Assembly (NCBI RefSeq): GCF_009857435.1
Contig: NZ_WWCK01000005.1
Span: forward strand, 496,001 to 560,000
DNA length: 64,000 nucleotides
Source of the DNA: Duganella rivi
GTDB lineage: Bacteria > Pseudomonadota > Gammaproteobacteria > Burkholderiales > Burkholderiaceae_D
Reading direction: 5' to 3'
The notes beneath the pieces were generated by a model, which saw nothing but the letters and a program-made list of their open reading frames with translations, did not search any database and was not told the DNA's origin. Shown here in pieces: positions 28,021-37,872 of the stretch (position 1 is the stretch's first letter; each line of letters starts with the position of its first letter). Position numbers and translations under genes: made by a program.

Positions 28021-29355
28021 TTAGCGGAAGTAGCCTGCCACTTCGCGCAGATCGTCCACGCCCAGCACGCCGGCGGCGGCCTTCATCTTGACGGTGCTCA
28101 GCAGGTAGTTGTAGCGGGCCTGCGCCTGGTCGCGGCGGCTGGTGTACAGCTGCTGGCGCGCGTTCAGCAGGTCGAGGTTGATGCGCACCCCGCCCTTGAT
28201 GCTTTGCTCGGTCGCGGTAATCAGCAACTCGCCCGACGCTACCGCCTTCTCCAGCGCCAGCACGCGCTTGCTGCTGCTCAGCACAGCACTGTATTGGCGC
28301 TTCAGCTCCACCAGCACCTTGTCGGTGTTGGTTTGCAGGTCGGACTTGGATTTCTCGTAGTTGGCCGCCGACTGGCGCGTGGTGGCCGTGGCGTAGCCGC
28401 CCGAGAACAGCGGTATCGAGACCTGGATACCCACCGCCCGCACCGTCGACTGCTGGTTGTAGGTGTTGATGGTGTCCGCAGTGTTCTTGCTGTAGCTGGT
28501 GACGAAGTCGACGCGCGGCGCGTGGCCGGCGCGGTTCTTGTTCACGTCCTGCCGCGCCGCTTCCACGCCGAATTCCTGCGCGCGGATCTCGGGATTGTTT
28601 TTCAGCGCGATGTCTTTCCAGTCCTCGTAGCTGTCCGCCCCCATCGGCGCGATGCGGAATTGCGGCGCCAGGTCGTCCAGCACCATCACCTTCTCGCCCA
28701 CCAGCGCCGACAGGGTCGCCAGTGCGGTTTGCAGGCTATCTTGCGCTTCCAGCACCTGCGCCTCGGACAAGTCCAGGCGCGCCTGCGTTTCGATCATGTC
28801 GGTACGCGTGCCCTCGCCTTTTTCAAACAGACGGTCGTTGACGTTTTTCTGCTCAATGTAGGCGTCGCGCTGCGCTTGCGTCAGGCGCAGCTGCTCGCTT
28901 TGCAGCAGCGCATCCAGATACGCGCTGACCAGCCGCACAATCATTTCCTGCTTGCGCGAGTCGAATACCGCCGCGCTGTAATCGGTCTGCGCGACCGATT
29001 GCTTGTAGCGCGCCAGCGAGTCCAGGTTCAGGATCGGCTGGCGCAGCTGCACCGACGACGAGCGGCTGAAGTACACCGGGTGCGACGGCGAATCGCCCAG
29101 CGGCGTCTGGGTGATGATGTCGGTGCGGTTCTTGCTGGCCGAGTAGTTGGCCGAGATTTGCGGCAGCAACTGCGAGCGGCCGATGGCCTTGTTCTGCTGG
29201 CCGGCCTCGTACTCGTGGATCGCGCTGCGGTAAGCGGGATCATTGGCCAGCGCGGCGTTGTAGGCTTGCAGCAGGCCGATGGCGCCGGCCTGGCCGGCAC
29301 AGCACACCAGCGCTGCGGCCGCTAGCGCCCGCACGCGAAATGGAAACTTGCTCAT
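28021..29355 (-). CDS. TolC-family outer-membrane channel of the type I secretion system
   Basis: A 444-residue protein with a signal peptide (cut near QAGA) and the two repeated outer-membrane efflux halves of TolC (LLQAYNAALANDPAYRSA early in the first half; VEAARQDVNKNRAGHAPRVDF early in the second). It should form the trimeric duct through periplasm and outer membrane. The gene is the last of a three-gene minus-strand operon (ABC transporter, adaptor, TolC) with 2-bp gaps. Its presence here, rather than reliance on a shared TolC, indicates a dedicated secretion system as in Caulobacter rsaF loci. Confidence 0.93.
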   Translation of the reverse strand: MSKFPFRVRALAAAALVCCAGQAGAIGLLQAYNAALANDPAYRSAIHEYEAGQQNKAIGRSQLLPQISANYSASKNRTDIITQTPLGDSPSHPVYFSRSSSVQLRQPILNLDSLARYKQSVAQTDYSAAVFDSRKQEMIVRLVSAYLDALLQSEQLRLTQAQRDAYIEQKNVNDRLFEKGEGTRTDMIETQARLDLSEAQVLEAQDSLQTALATLSALVGEKVMVLDDLAPQFRIAPMGADSYEDWKDIALKNNPEIRAQEFGVEAARQDVNKNRAGHAPRVDFVTSYSKNTADTINTYNQQSTVRAVGIQVSIPLFSGGYATATTRQSAANYEKSKSDLQTNTDKVLVELKRQYSAVLSSSKRVLALEKAVASGELLITATEQSIKGGVRINLDLLNARQQLYTSRRDQAQARYNYLLSTVKMKAAAGVLGVDDLREVAGYFR

Positions 29356-29357
29356 GA

Positions 29358-30722
29358 TTAGTCCTCCGCCATCGACGACTTGGCGCGGTCAAACACTGGT
29401 TTCAACAGATAGCTCATCATGGTGCGCTCACCGGTCTTGATGAACATCTCTACCGGCATACCCGGCTGCACGTCCATCTTCTTGTGGACGATCAGCTGGG
29501 CGCCTTCAGGCGTCACGCGGGCGCGCACCTTGTAGTACGGCTGGCCGGTGCGCTCTTCCACCGTGCGGTCGGCCGAGACCTGGATCAGCGTGCCCGGAAT
29601 GTGCGGCGTCTTGTTGGCGTTAAAGGCCGAGAACATCAGTTCCACCGGCAGGCCGGTGTGCACCTTGTCGATCAGGTTGACCGGCAGCTGGCCTTCCACC
29701 ACCAGCGCGTCGTCGCTCGGCACGATTTCCATCATCTTCTGGCCGGCGCCGATCACGCCGCCGCGGGTGAACACGTTCAGGCCCACCACGGTGCCGTTGA
29801 CCGGCGATTTGATTTCAGCGTTGCCAACTTCAAAGTCCTGGCCGGCGATGCGGCTGGCCAGCGCTTCCGCTTCGCGCTGGGTATCGGCGAGCGTGCTGCG
29901 CACTTCTTTCTGGTAGTCCTGCAGGCGCTGGGCGCGGCGCAGGGTCAGCTCGCTGATCTGGCGCTGGGTGCGGCCGATGGTGCCGATGTCTTCCGAGATC
30001 GAGCCGGTGATCTGCGCGTAGGTACGCTCCAGATCCAGCAAACGGGTGCGCGCCACATAGCCGTCCTTGGCCAGATCGCGCACATTGGTCAGCTGTTCCT
30101 TGACGATGGCCTGCTGTTGCAGCTTGCTGTCGCGCGAATCCTTCACGCCTTGCATCTGGATTTTCAAGCCTTCCATATTCTGGTCGACGGCGCCCAGTTC
30201 ATTTTCCAGCGAGGAGCGGCGCGAATTGAACAGCTGCTGCTGTGCCGCCATCGCTTCCGTGGTGCGCGGATCGTCCTTGTAATCCTTCAGGTCGGCCGGG
30301 AACGGCACGCTTTTCAGGCCGTCGCGTTCGGCACTCAGACGCGCTTCAGCAGCGCGCATGTTGACGTACTGGGCGCGCAGCGCCTGCGCCGCCGCATCGA
30401 CCTGGATGCGGTTCATGCGCACCAGCACCTGGCCGGCTTTGACCACGTCGCCATCCTTGACCAGGATTTCCTGGATGGTGCCGCCGGTCTGGTGCTGAAT
30501 GGTCTTGCGGCTGCTTTCTTTGGCGACCACGCCGCTCATCGGCACGCCGCGGTCCAGCGGGGCCAGGCTGGCCCACAACAGGAAGCCCAGCACGCCGAAC
30601 AGGATCACGAACCAGCCCACGCGCGCGTAGGCGGCGGCGTCGGTGTTGACGGTCAGCGGGGTGACGTCGTGCGTGATTACCTCAGCCGCGTCGGCCTTGT
30701 TTTTGTCGATTTTATTCTGCAT
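29358..30722 (-). CDS. HlyD-family membrane-fusion protein of the type I secretion system
   Basis: The 454-residue periplasmic adaptor has a cytoplasmic N-terminus, one membrane helix (about 32-52), a lipoyl half-motif (SGVVAKESSRKTIQHQTGG), a long coiled coil (about 110-300, with ELTLRRAQRLQDYQKEVR), the second lipoyl half (NAEIKSPVNGTVVGLNVF) and a C-terminal beta-barrel ending in GMPVEMFIKTGERTMMSYLLKP. It links the ABC transporter to TolC. It starts two bases after the transporter gene's stop and ends two bases before tolC. Confidence 0.93.
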   Translation of the reverse strand: MQNKIDKNKADAAEVITHDVTPLTVNTDAAAYARVGWFVILFGVLGFLLWASLAPLDRGVPMSGVVAKESSRKTIQHQTGGTIQEILVKDGDVVKAGQVLVRMNRIQVDAAAQALRAQYVNMRAAEARLSAERDGLKSVPFPADLKDYKDDPRTTEAMAAQQQLFNSRRSSLENELGAVDQNMEGLKIQMQGVKDSRDSKLQQQAIVKEQLTNVRDLAKDGYVARTRLLDLERTYAQITGSISEDIGTIGRTQRQISELTLRRAQRLQDYQKEVRSTLADTQREAEALASRIAGQDFEVGNAEIKSPVNGTVVGLNVFTRGGVIGAGQKMMEIVPSDDALVVEGQLPVNLIDKVHTGLPVELMFSAFNANKTPHIPGTLIQVSADRTVEERTGQPYYKVRARVTPEGAQLIVHKKMDVQPGMPVEMFIKTGERTMMSYLLKPVFDRAKSSMAED

Positions 30723-30724
30723 GC

Positions 30725-32533
<1,809 letters not shown>

Positions 32534-32602
32534 GAGATGAACACGCAAAAAAGGGATGGAGAACCGCTGGCCGTACACCGGCCAGAAAATTTCCGACCTG
32601 CT

Positions 32603-32643
32603 ATTATCGCCTAGATTTTTCCAAAAATGTGATTTGCGTCACA
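32603..32643 (-). promoter_or_regulatory. CRP-type operator and class II promoter for the secretion operon
   Basis: TGTGATTTGCGTCACA at 32628-32643 (plus strand) is a perfect TGTGA-N6-TCACA site. On the minus strand a GATAAT hexamer (32608 down to 32603) follows after 19 bases, putting the site centre about 40 bp before the expected start of transcription near 32596, as at class II CRP-activated promoters. It sits 95 bp upstream of the transporter start codon and downstream of the methyltransferase terminator. Confidence 0.75.
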
Positions 32644-32682
32644 AATTTTGCATTACCGATGAGAAAAGAGGCCAATTTTGCA

Positions 32683-32709
32683 CAAAAAAAAGGCGGCCAC
32701 GCGGCCGCC
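32683..32709 (-). terminator. rho-independent terminator of the methyltransferase gene
   Basis: Stem GGCGGCC (32692-32698) with GGCCGCC (32703-32709) around a 4-base loop; the A-run at 32684-32691 gives an eight-base U-tract on the minus strand. It lies 21 bases after the methyltransferase stop and isolates it from the secretion operon. Confidence 0.88.
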
Positions 32710-32729
32710 CCTTGTTGAAATACTACGCC

Positions 32730-34268
32730 TTAGGCCAGCACGCCCAGCGCCAGGTACATCGGCAGGCGGGTGGCTTCGAACTCCTGCGCCTGGCGCTGCA
32801 ATTCGGCCACATTGTCTTCCGCCGTTTGCAGGGTGGCGCCGTCCTTGATCAGGCGGTGGTTTTGCGCGCTCAAGATCATCCAGACGAAATCGGTCCACGC
32901 CGCGGCGCCCCGCTTGCCGTGGCTGTGCGCCAACAGGAACAACTGGTTGATGCGGCCCAGCTGCAAGCCGCCGCCGGTGACCGGGCTGGCCAGTACCGAG
33001 GTGTCGTCGCTGGCGCGGGCACGCTCAAACAGCTTCTGGTTGAGGCGCTGGCTGGCCGGGGTGGCAGCCTTGATCTCTTCCGGCGACTGCGCCATTGCCA
33101 GCTCACCGCGGCTGCCGAGGATCAGCGCCGCCTCCAGCACTTGCAGCAGGTTGATCTTGCGATCAGCCAGCGCCGCTTCCAGCTGGCCCAGCGTGTGCGG
33201 CTTGTAATCGCCCAGGATATCCAGCAGCGGCGTGTAGACCGCCTCGTTGAGGCCGCCCTCGATGGTGGCGCCGCGCACCTTGAGCGAGATGGTCGCGCGC
33301 GGTGCGGTCAGTATCACGCGCTGGCGGCGGATGGTTTCCGAGCGCTGCAGCGGATTTTGGCGGCGCGGGCCCTTGACCCAGTAATCGCGGCGGAACTGCT
33401 GGTTGACCATGAAGTCGCGCACGCTTTGGCGGAACACCGGATCCGGCAGCTCATCGAGCAGCGCGCGCTGCGGCTGCGTCATGTTGACGCTCTCGATGTG
33501 GTCGACGTAGTGCGCCGAGCAAGCGTAGCTGAGCTTGGCTTCGCCCAGCAGTTCGGCCATGTCGGCAAAGCTCATCGGCTGCCAGTCGCGGTTGAAGTAT
33601 TCGTGCGCCACGTAGTTGCGGTTTTGCGTGCGCAGCAGCTTGAGGCGGTTGGCCACGCTTGGGTTGGCGCTAAAGAAGGCCGGGTTGGTTTCGAGCAGCT
33701 TGTCGGCGAAGTCCAGCGCCGCACCGATGCGGTTGCCGATGCCGGCGCCCGGCGCCGCCATCACTTCGGCGTAATTGGTCAGCAGGCCGCGCAGCGGCAC
33801 CGTCGGCGCCCAGCCCGGCTGGGTGTTGTAGCTGATATAGAGCACGCCGCCGACCTTGAGCTTGCGGCGCACGAAGTCAACAATGATGGCGCGGTTTTCA
33901 TCCGACACCCAGCTCCAGATGCCGTGCAGGCCGATGAAGTCAAAGTCCGGTAAGTCGGTCCGGGCGCAGTAGTCGGCAAACGCCTGGTCCACAAAGCGCG
34001 CGCCGCTGCCCGCGGTGGCGGCCATTTCTTGCGCGAACGCCGCCTGCGCCGGGTTGAAGTCAGTGCCGTGCCACTCGGTGACGGTGGCGGCCGCGTGCAC
34101 ATTGGCGCTCATGCCCTGGCCGAAGCCGAGTTCGCAGGCGGTGCCCATGGCCGGCATTTCCAGGCCGGCGTTGGCAAACGCCAGCGCCACCCGCAGCGGG
34201 TTTAATTCTTGGTAATAGCCGTAGGTGTAATCGATGTCCGCCACATAGCCGCCAGTCCAGTCACTCAT
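32730..34268 (-). CDS. SAM-dependent methyltransferase with regulatory domain, between S-layer gene and its secretion operon
   Basis: A 512-residue protein: class I methyltransferase fold (motif I ELGFGQGMSA, about residue 45; the acidic strand-2 position HGTDFNPAQ; DFDFIGLHGIWSWV) and the SYNTQPGW motif, then a large C-terminal part resembling the methyltransferase regulatory domain (PF10119-like, judged from memory). Some enzymes with this domain organisation methylate protein lysines. Its position suggests it modifies the secreted surface protein. Start ATG at 34268 with GAGGAAGA upstream. Terminators on both sides show it is its own transcription unit. Confidence 0.82.
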   Translation of the reverse strand: MSDWTGGYVADIDYTYGYYQELNPLRVALAFANAGLEMPAMGTACELGFGQGMSANVHAAATVTEWHGTDFNPAQAAFAQEMAATAGSGARFVDQAFADYCARTDLPDFDFIGLHGIWSWVSDENRAIIVDFVRRKLKVGGVLYISYNTQPGWAPTVPLRGLLTNYAEVMAAPGAGIGNRIGAALDFADKLLETNPAFFSANPSVANRLKLLRTQNRNYVAHEYFNRDWQPMSFADMAELLGEAKLSYACSAHYVDHIESVNMTQPQRALLDELPDPVFRQSVRDFMVNQQFRRDYWVKGPRRQNPLQRSETIRRQRVILTAPRATISLKVRGATIEGGLNEAVYTPLLDILGDYKPHTLGQLEAALADRKINLLQVLEAALILGSRGELAMAQSPEEIKAATPASQRLNQKLFERARASDDTSVLASPVTGGGLQLGRINQLFLLAHSHGKRGAAAWTDFVWMILSAQNHRLIKDGATLQTAEDNVAELQRQAQEFEATRLPMYLALGVLA

Positions 34269-34348
34269 TGTCTTCCTCGTTGTAAATACAAGTAAATAGT
34301 CTGGTGATTCTAGCAGCCGGAATGCCCCTGTGGCGAAGCGTATGCGCG

Positions 34349-34411
34349 AAAAAAAACCGCAGCCGAAGCTGCGGTTTTTGCTAGCTGACGCAGCAGGCAA
34401 GCCTGCTGCGT
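34349..34411 (-). terminator. terminator and extra hairpin 3' of the S-layer gene
   Basis: Two hairpins lie after the S-layer stop on the minus strand. The first (arms 34401-34411 and 34388-34398, 11 bp, 2-base loop) has no U-tract. The second (CCGCAGC at 34357-34363 and its complement 34368-34374) has a UUCG loop closed by C-G in the transcript and an eight-base U-tract (34349-34356). The second is a strong terminator; the first may protect the mRNA 3' end. Confidence 0.88.
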
Positions 34412-34424
34412 TCTCACAAGGAGA

Positions 34425-37400
34425 TTAGGCCAGGGTGATGATGTGGTCGCCCACGGTTGCTTTGCTCAGGTCAACCAGACCGGTCAGCTTGACGATGATG
34501 TCATCGCCAGCTTTGAAGCCAACGTCAGCCGACTTGTCTTCCACCACGTAGGTGTTGCCTTGGAACTGGAACCACGAGTAGATACCGTTGGTGCTGCCGT
34601 CGCCAGCGGTTGCTGCGGCGATGTAGTCAGCGAACAGAGCGGTCGAGGTGTCCAGAACGATCTTGGCATCTTGACCGGTGGTGGTGCTGCCGCCCAGCCA
34701 CACTTCGGTACCTTGGTCAGCGAACGACAGAACGTCGTCGGTGGTCAGGCCGGTGATGGTGGCGTAGTTGTTGGCGGTTGCTGGGGTGCCTACAACCACG
34801 GTGTCGGTGTCGTCGGTGTCCACTGCCAGGGTAACGATCGAAGCGCCCGAACCCAGGGTGATGGTGTTTTCGCCCGAACCTACGGTCACGGTGTCAACGC
34901 CGGTGGTGCCGGTCAGGGTTACGGCGTTGTCGCCGTTGCCCAGGGTGATGACCGATTTACCGGTTGCGCTCGAGTTGATGAAGGTGTTGTCGCCATCGCC
35001 AGCGGTGATGGTCAGCACTTTACCAGCGGCCAGGTTGGTGTCGGTCAGGCTGTAGTTACCGTCGCCGCCTTTGAAGGTCACGCCAGCAGCTGCCAGGGTC
35101 ACGCCGGTCAGGTCAACTGCCAGGTCAGCACCGATGCCCGAAACGTCGATGTTTTTCAGGGTTGCGCCAGCGAAGCCGGTCACGGTGATGCCTTCGGTAC
35201 CAGCGATGGTCAGCGAGGTAGCGGTTGCGTCGGTGATAGCAGCTTTGTTGATGAACGAGCCGTCTTCGTTGCTGCCCAGGCTGTTGATGGTCACGGACTC
35301 GATCGAGGTCAGGGTGATGGCTTTGCCCGAGAAGTCAACGCCGTCGGTGTCAGCGGTGCCCAGCGACAGGGTCAGCGCGTCAGCAGCGGTGTTGGTTTTC
35401 AGCGAGTAGGTCACAGCGGCGGTTGGAGCGTCGTCCAGTGCCAGGGTGGCGCCAGCCGAAACGTTGGCGAAGGTTACGTCGCCAGCAACTGCGCCAGCGA
35501 TGTGCAGGCCGGTGAAGCCAGCGGCTTCGTACACGCCGTCAGCAGCTGCGCCCAGACCCAGGACTTCGAAACCGGTGATCTTGGTGTTCGAGGTAACGTC
35601 CGACAGAGCGGTTGCCGCGTCGATGTTGATGACCAGTTCGTCAGCCGAACCAGCGCCACCGTCGATGGCTTTGGTTGGGTCTGCGGTCAGGATCACGGTG
35701 TCAACGCCCGAACCACCGGTGTAGGTAGCTTTGGTGCCGTCGATGGTGATGGTGTTGTCGCCGCTGGTTGCCGAAGCATCCACGCCGGTCACGGTAGCCA
35801 GACCCGAAACGTCAGCGGTCAGACCAGCCGAACCCGAAACGGTTACGGTAGCCAGTTTGGTCAGGCCAGCAACGGAGGTGAAGGTAACAGCGTGGTCACC
35901 AGCAACTTTCAGAGCGGTAGCAGCCGAGTCAACGATGTTGGCAATGGTCGAATCTTTGCCGGTCGTGGTCAGGTTGATGGTCTTGAAGTGGTTGCTTGCG
36001 TCGGTGATGGTGTTGGTGCCCGACAGACCGTTGACGGTCAGGTTCAGGGTGGTCACGGTTTCCTTGGTCAGGCCGCTGGTGATGCCCAGGGTGCCCGATT
36101 TGCCCGACAGGGTCAGGTTGGTCAGGGCGTTCGACGAAATGGTCGAGTCGCCGTAGTTAGCCAGGGAAACGGTGGTGATGGTTGCGGCTTTGGTGGCGCT
36201 GCCTGCGTTTGCGTCAGCGATGGTCACTGCGCCGTCAACTACGCCCGACACTTTAGCAGCGGCGGTAGCAGCGGCGGTCTGGGTTACGCTTACGGTGGTG
36301 GTGTCCGAGGTGCCGGTTACGCCGATGGCGCCGCCGGTGATGGTTTCGGCGACTGCACCTTTCAGGTTCGCGGTGATGGTGACGGTCGAGCCGCCTTTCA
36401 CGTTGATGTCCGAAGCGGTCGCGGTGGTTTGCGATGCTTTTTCGGTGGTGGTGATGTTCACTGCGCCGGTTGCGCCGGTGGCGGTGATGGTGCCGCCGGT
36501 GGTCACGCCCGAAGCGTTGATGGTGACAGCTTTGCCGCCGGTCACGGTAACGTCGTCACCAGCGGTGGTGGCAACGGTAGCCGACACGTTGGTCGAGGTA
36601 GCAGCGGTCAGGGCGGTGGTGCCTACCGAAGCCGAGGTCACTTGGGTCAGGCCAGTCCATGCCGATACGTCGCCATCGATGCCAGCAGCCGAAACCAGCT
36701 TGGTGTTTTCGATGTTTTTAACGGTCAGCGAGGTTGGGATCGAGATAGCCGAAACCGAAACCACGTTCAGGGTGTCGTTGCCGGCGCCGCCGTCGATCGA
36801 ATCCAGGCCGGTCAGGGTTGCTGCTGGGCCGCTTGGGTTTTCGTTGGCGTTGAAGATGTCGTTCGACGCGGTACCAACCACGGTGTCAGGACCGGTGGTC
36901 AGGGTGTAGGTGGTGCCGACTGGCTGGCCGCCGGTGATGATGGCTGCCGAGGTGGTGGTTGGCAGAGCTGCCAGGGTCGATGCCAGGGTGGTTGCATCGG
37001 TTACGCCTGCCAGGTAGTCACGACCCAGTTGGTTCACGGCGCCGCTCGAGTAAGCAACACGTGCGTCAACGTTGGTGTTCAGGTAGTCGGTGAACTTAAC
37101 AGCAGCGGCGATTTTGCTTTGCACAGCAACGGTGTCTGCACCTTTGGCTGGGTCTTGCAGAGCCGAAGCGGTAACTTGAGCCACGACGTTGTCGATGGTC
37201 AGTACTTTGTTGGTCAGCAGGTCGCTCCAGTATTTCAGGCCGCCAGCGTCTGGCTTGCGGTTGAACAGGTTCTGGTAGATCTGGTTAACAACTTGGTCGT
37301 TGCTCAGGCCATTGAAAGTGGCTTTGTATTCTGGGGTAGCAGCGAAGGTTGCGCTGATGGTTGCCAGGCTGGTGCCGGCAGCAACGGACTTAGCCCAGAA

Positions 37401-37478
37401 ATCCAGACCAGCAGCGTCTGCAGGACGGTTGAAGTAGGCCAGGTACAGTTGTTGGATCGATTCTACGGTTGTAGCCAT
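34425..37478 (-). CDS. secreted surface-layer-type protein, RsaA-like, with DUF4214-type N-terminus
   Basis: The 1017-residue protein lacks a signal peptide and I see no cysteine. Residues about 1-110 hold two DUF4214-type units (YLAYFNRPADAAGLDFW; YQNLFNRKPDAGGLKYW). The rest is Thr/Ala/Val/Gly-rich beta-strand repeat with degenerate RTX-like turns (GGAGNDTLN, GDGDNTF, GNGDNAVTL). The last 80 residues (GDGSTNGIYSWFQFQGNTYVV ... KLTGLV ... ITLA) look, from memory, like the C-terminal secretion signal of Caulobacter S-layer protein RsaA. Codons favour GCT, GTT, GGT and CGT, unlike the neighbours, as in very highly expressed genes. AGGAG precedes the ATG. Secretion should use the type I system downstream. 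Confidence 0.82.
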   Translation of the reverse strand: MATTVESIQQLYLAYFNRPADAAGLDFWAKSVAAGTSLATISATFAATPEYKATFNGLSNDQVVNQIYQNLFNRKPDAGGLKYWSDLLTNKVLTIDNVVAQVTASALQDPAKGADTVAVQSKIAAAVKFTDYLNTNVDARVAYSSGAVNQLGRDYLAGVTDATTLASTLAALPTTTSAAIITGGQPVGTTYTLTTGPDTVVGTASNDIFNANENPSGPAATLTGLDSIDGGAGNDTLNVVSVSAISIPTSLTVKNIENTKLVSAAGIDGDVSAWTGLTQVTSASVGTTALTAATSTNVSATVATTAGDDVTVTGGKAVTINASGVTTGGTITATGATGAVNITTTEKASQTTATASDINVKGGSTVTITANLKGAVAETITGGAIGVTGTSDTTTVSVTQTAAATAAAKVSGVVDGAVTIADANAGSATKAATITTVSLANYGDSTISSNALTNLTLSGKSGTLGITSGLTKETVTTLNLTVNGLSGTNTITDASNHFKTINLTTTGKDSTIANIVDSAATALKVAGDHAVTFTSVAGLTKLATVTVSGSAGLTADVSGLATVTGVDASATSGDNTITIDGTKATYTGGSGVDTVILTADPTKAIDGGAGSADELVINIDAATALSDVTSNTKITGFEVLGLGAAADGVYEAAGFTGLHIAGAVAGDVTFANVSAGATLALDDAPTAAVTYSLKTNTAADALTLSLGTADTDGVDFSGKAITLTSIESVTINSLGSNEDGSFINKAAITDATATSLTIAGTEGITVTGFAGATLKNIDVSGIGADLAVDLTGVTLAAAGVTFKGGDGNYSLTDTNLAAGKVLTITAGDGDNTFINSSATGKSVITLGNGDNAVTLTGTTGVDTVTVGSGENTITLGSGASIVTLAVDTDDTDTVVVGTPATANNYATITGLTTDDVLSFADQGTEVWLGGSTTTGQDAKIVLDTSTALFADYIAAATAGDGSTNGIYSWFQFQGNTYVVEDKSADVGFKAGDDIIVKLTGLVDLSKATVGDHIITLA

Positions 37479-37551
37479 TTTTTAAAGCTCCTAGGTGATT
37501 ACGAAAGTTGACTACCGGCAACGCTTGCCTGTTGCGGCTAGTGCGTACCGA

Positions 37552-37595
37552 ATAATGGCAGATGAGCCTTAGGACTTAATGTGACGGGCGTCACA
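37552..37595 (-). promoter_or_regulatory. CRP-type operator and class II promoter for the S-layer gene
   Basis: TGTGACGGGCGTCACA at 37580-37595 is a perfect TGTGA-N6-TCACA site. On the minus strand a CATTAT hexamer (37557 down to 37552) follows after 22 bases, so the centre would be at about -42.5 for a start near 37545. The operator is 102 bp upstream of the ATG. Confidence 0.75.
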
Positions 37596-37801
37596 AAAAA
37601 CCCTAAATCGCATCATATTTTTGACGTTTTAGCGACAGAAATTACCACGCGGGCCATTATCAGAGATGAAGAGGCAGAAATCAATAAGTTTACTCAAGCG
37701 GGCAACATTGCCACGGCCGTGGTGAGAATGTGTGAATATTTGAGAACAATATAAATTAATACGCTTTTTAAATAGCGGGTATTTATCGATTAATTACCCA
37801 T

Positions 37802-37844
37802 AAAAAAACGGCGCGGCTGCACATTCAGTGTGCAACCGCGCCGC
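37802..37844 (-). terminator. rho-independent terminator of the fecR-like gene
   Basis: A 15-bp stem (37809-37823 with 37829-37843, one G-T pair, 5-base loop) is followed on the minus strand by seven U residues (A-run at 37802-37808). It lies 29 bases after the stop at 37873. Confidence 0.9.
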
Positions 37845-37872
37845 TTAGAGGCACTTGACGGGGAAATTGATG

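Larger units (their letters stand above)
37479..37872. other. AT-rich intergenic region between S-layer gene and fecR-like gene
   Basis: 394 bp without a gene, clearly lower in GC than its surroundings. It holds the S-layer promoter and CRP-type site (37552-37595), a 67-base predicted leader with a strong ribosome site, and the terminator of the fecR-like gene (37802-37844). A further half-site (TGTGA at 37731-37735) lacks a partner. The stretch 37737-37800 is AT-rich with no recognisable element. Confidence 0.7.

Noticed and set aside
34425-37478. Classification as an RTX toxin
   Set aside because: Only a few degenerate nonapeptide-like turns are visible, there is no lipase or hydrophobic pore region and no RtxC-type acyltransferase. 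The C-terminus fits an S-layer protein better.
34443-37511. Open frame of about 1020 codons on the strand opposite the S-layer gene
   Set aside because: It mirrors the S-layer gene along its whole length, and its Gly/Val/Gln-rich product is what the reverse complement of biased Ala/Thr/Val codons gives. No ribosome site or known domain supports it.
37731-37746. TGTGAATATTTGAGAA as a second CRP site upstream of the S-layer gene
   Set aside because: The right half does not match TCACA; kept only as an isolated half-site.
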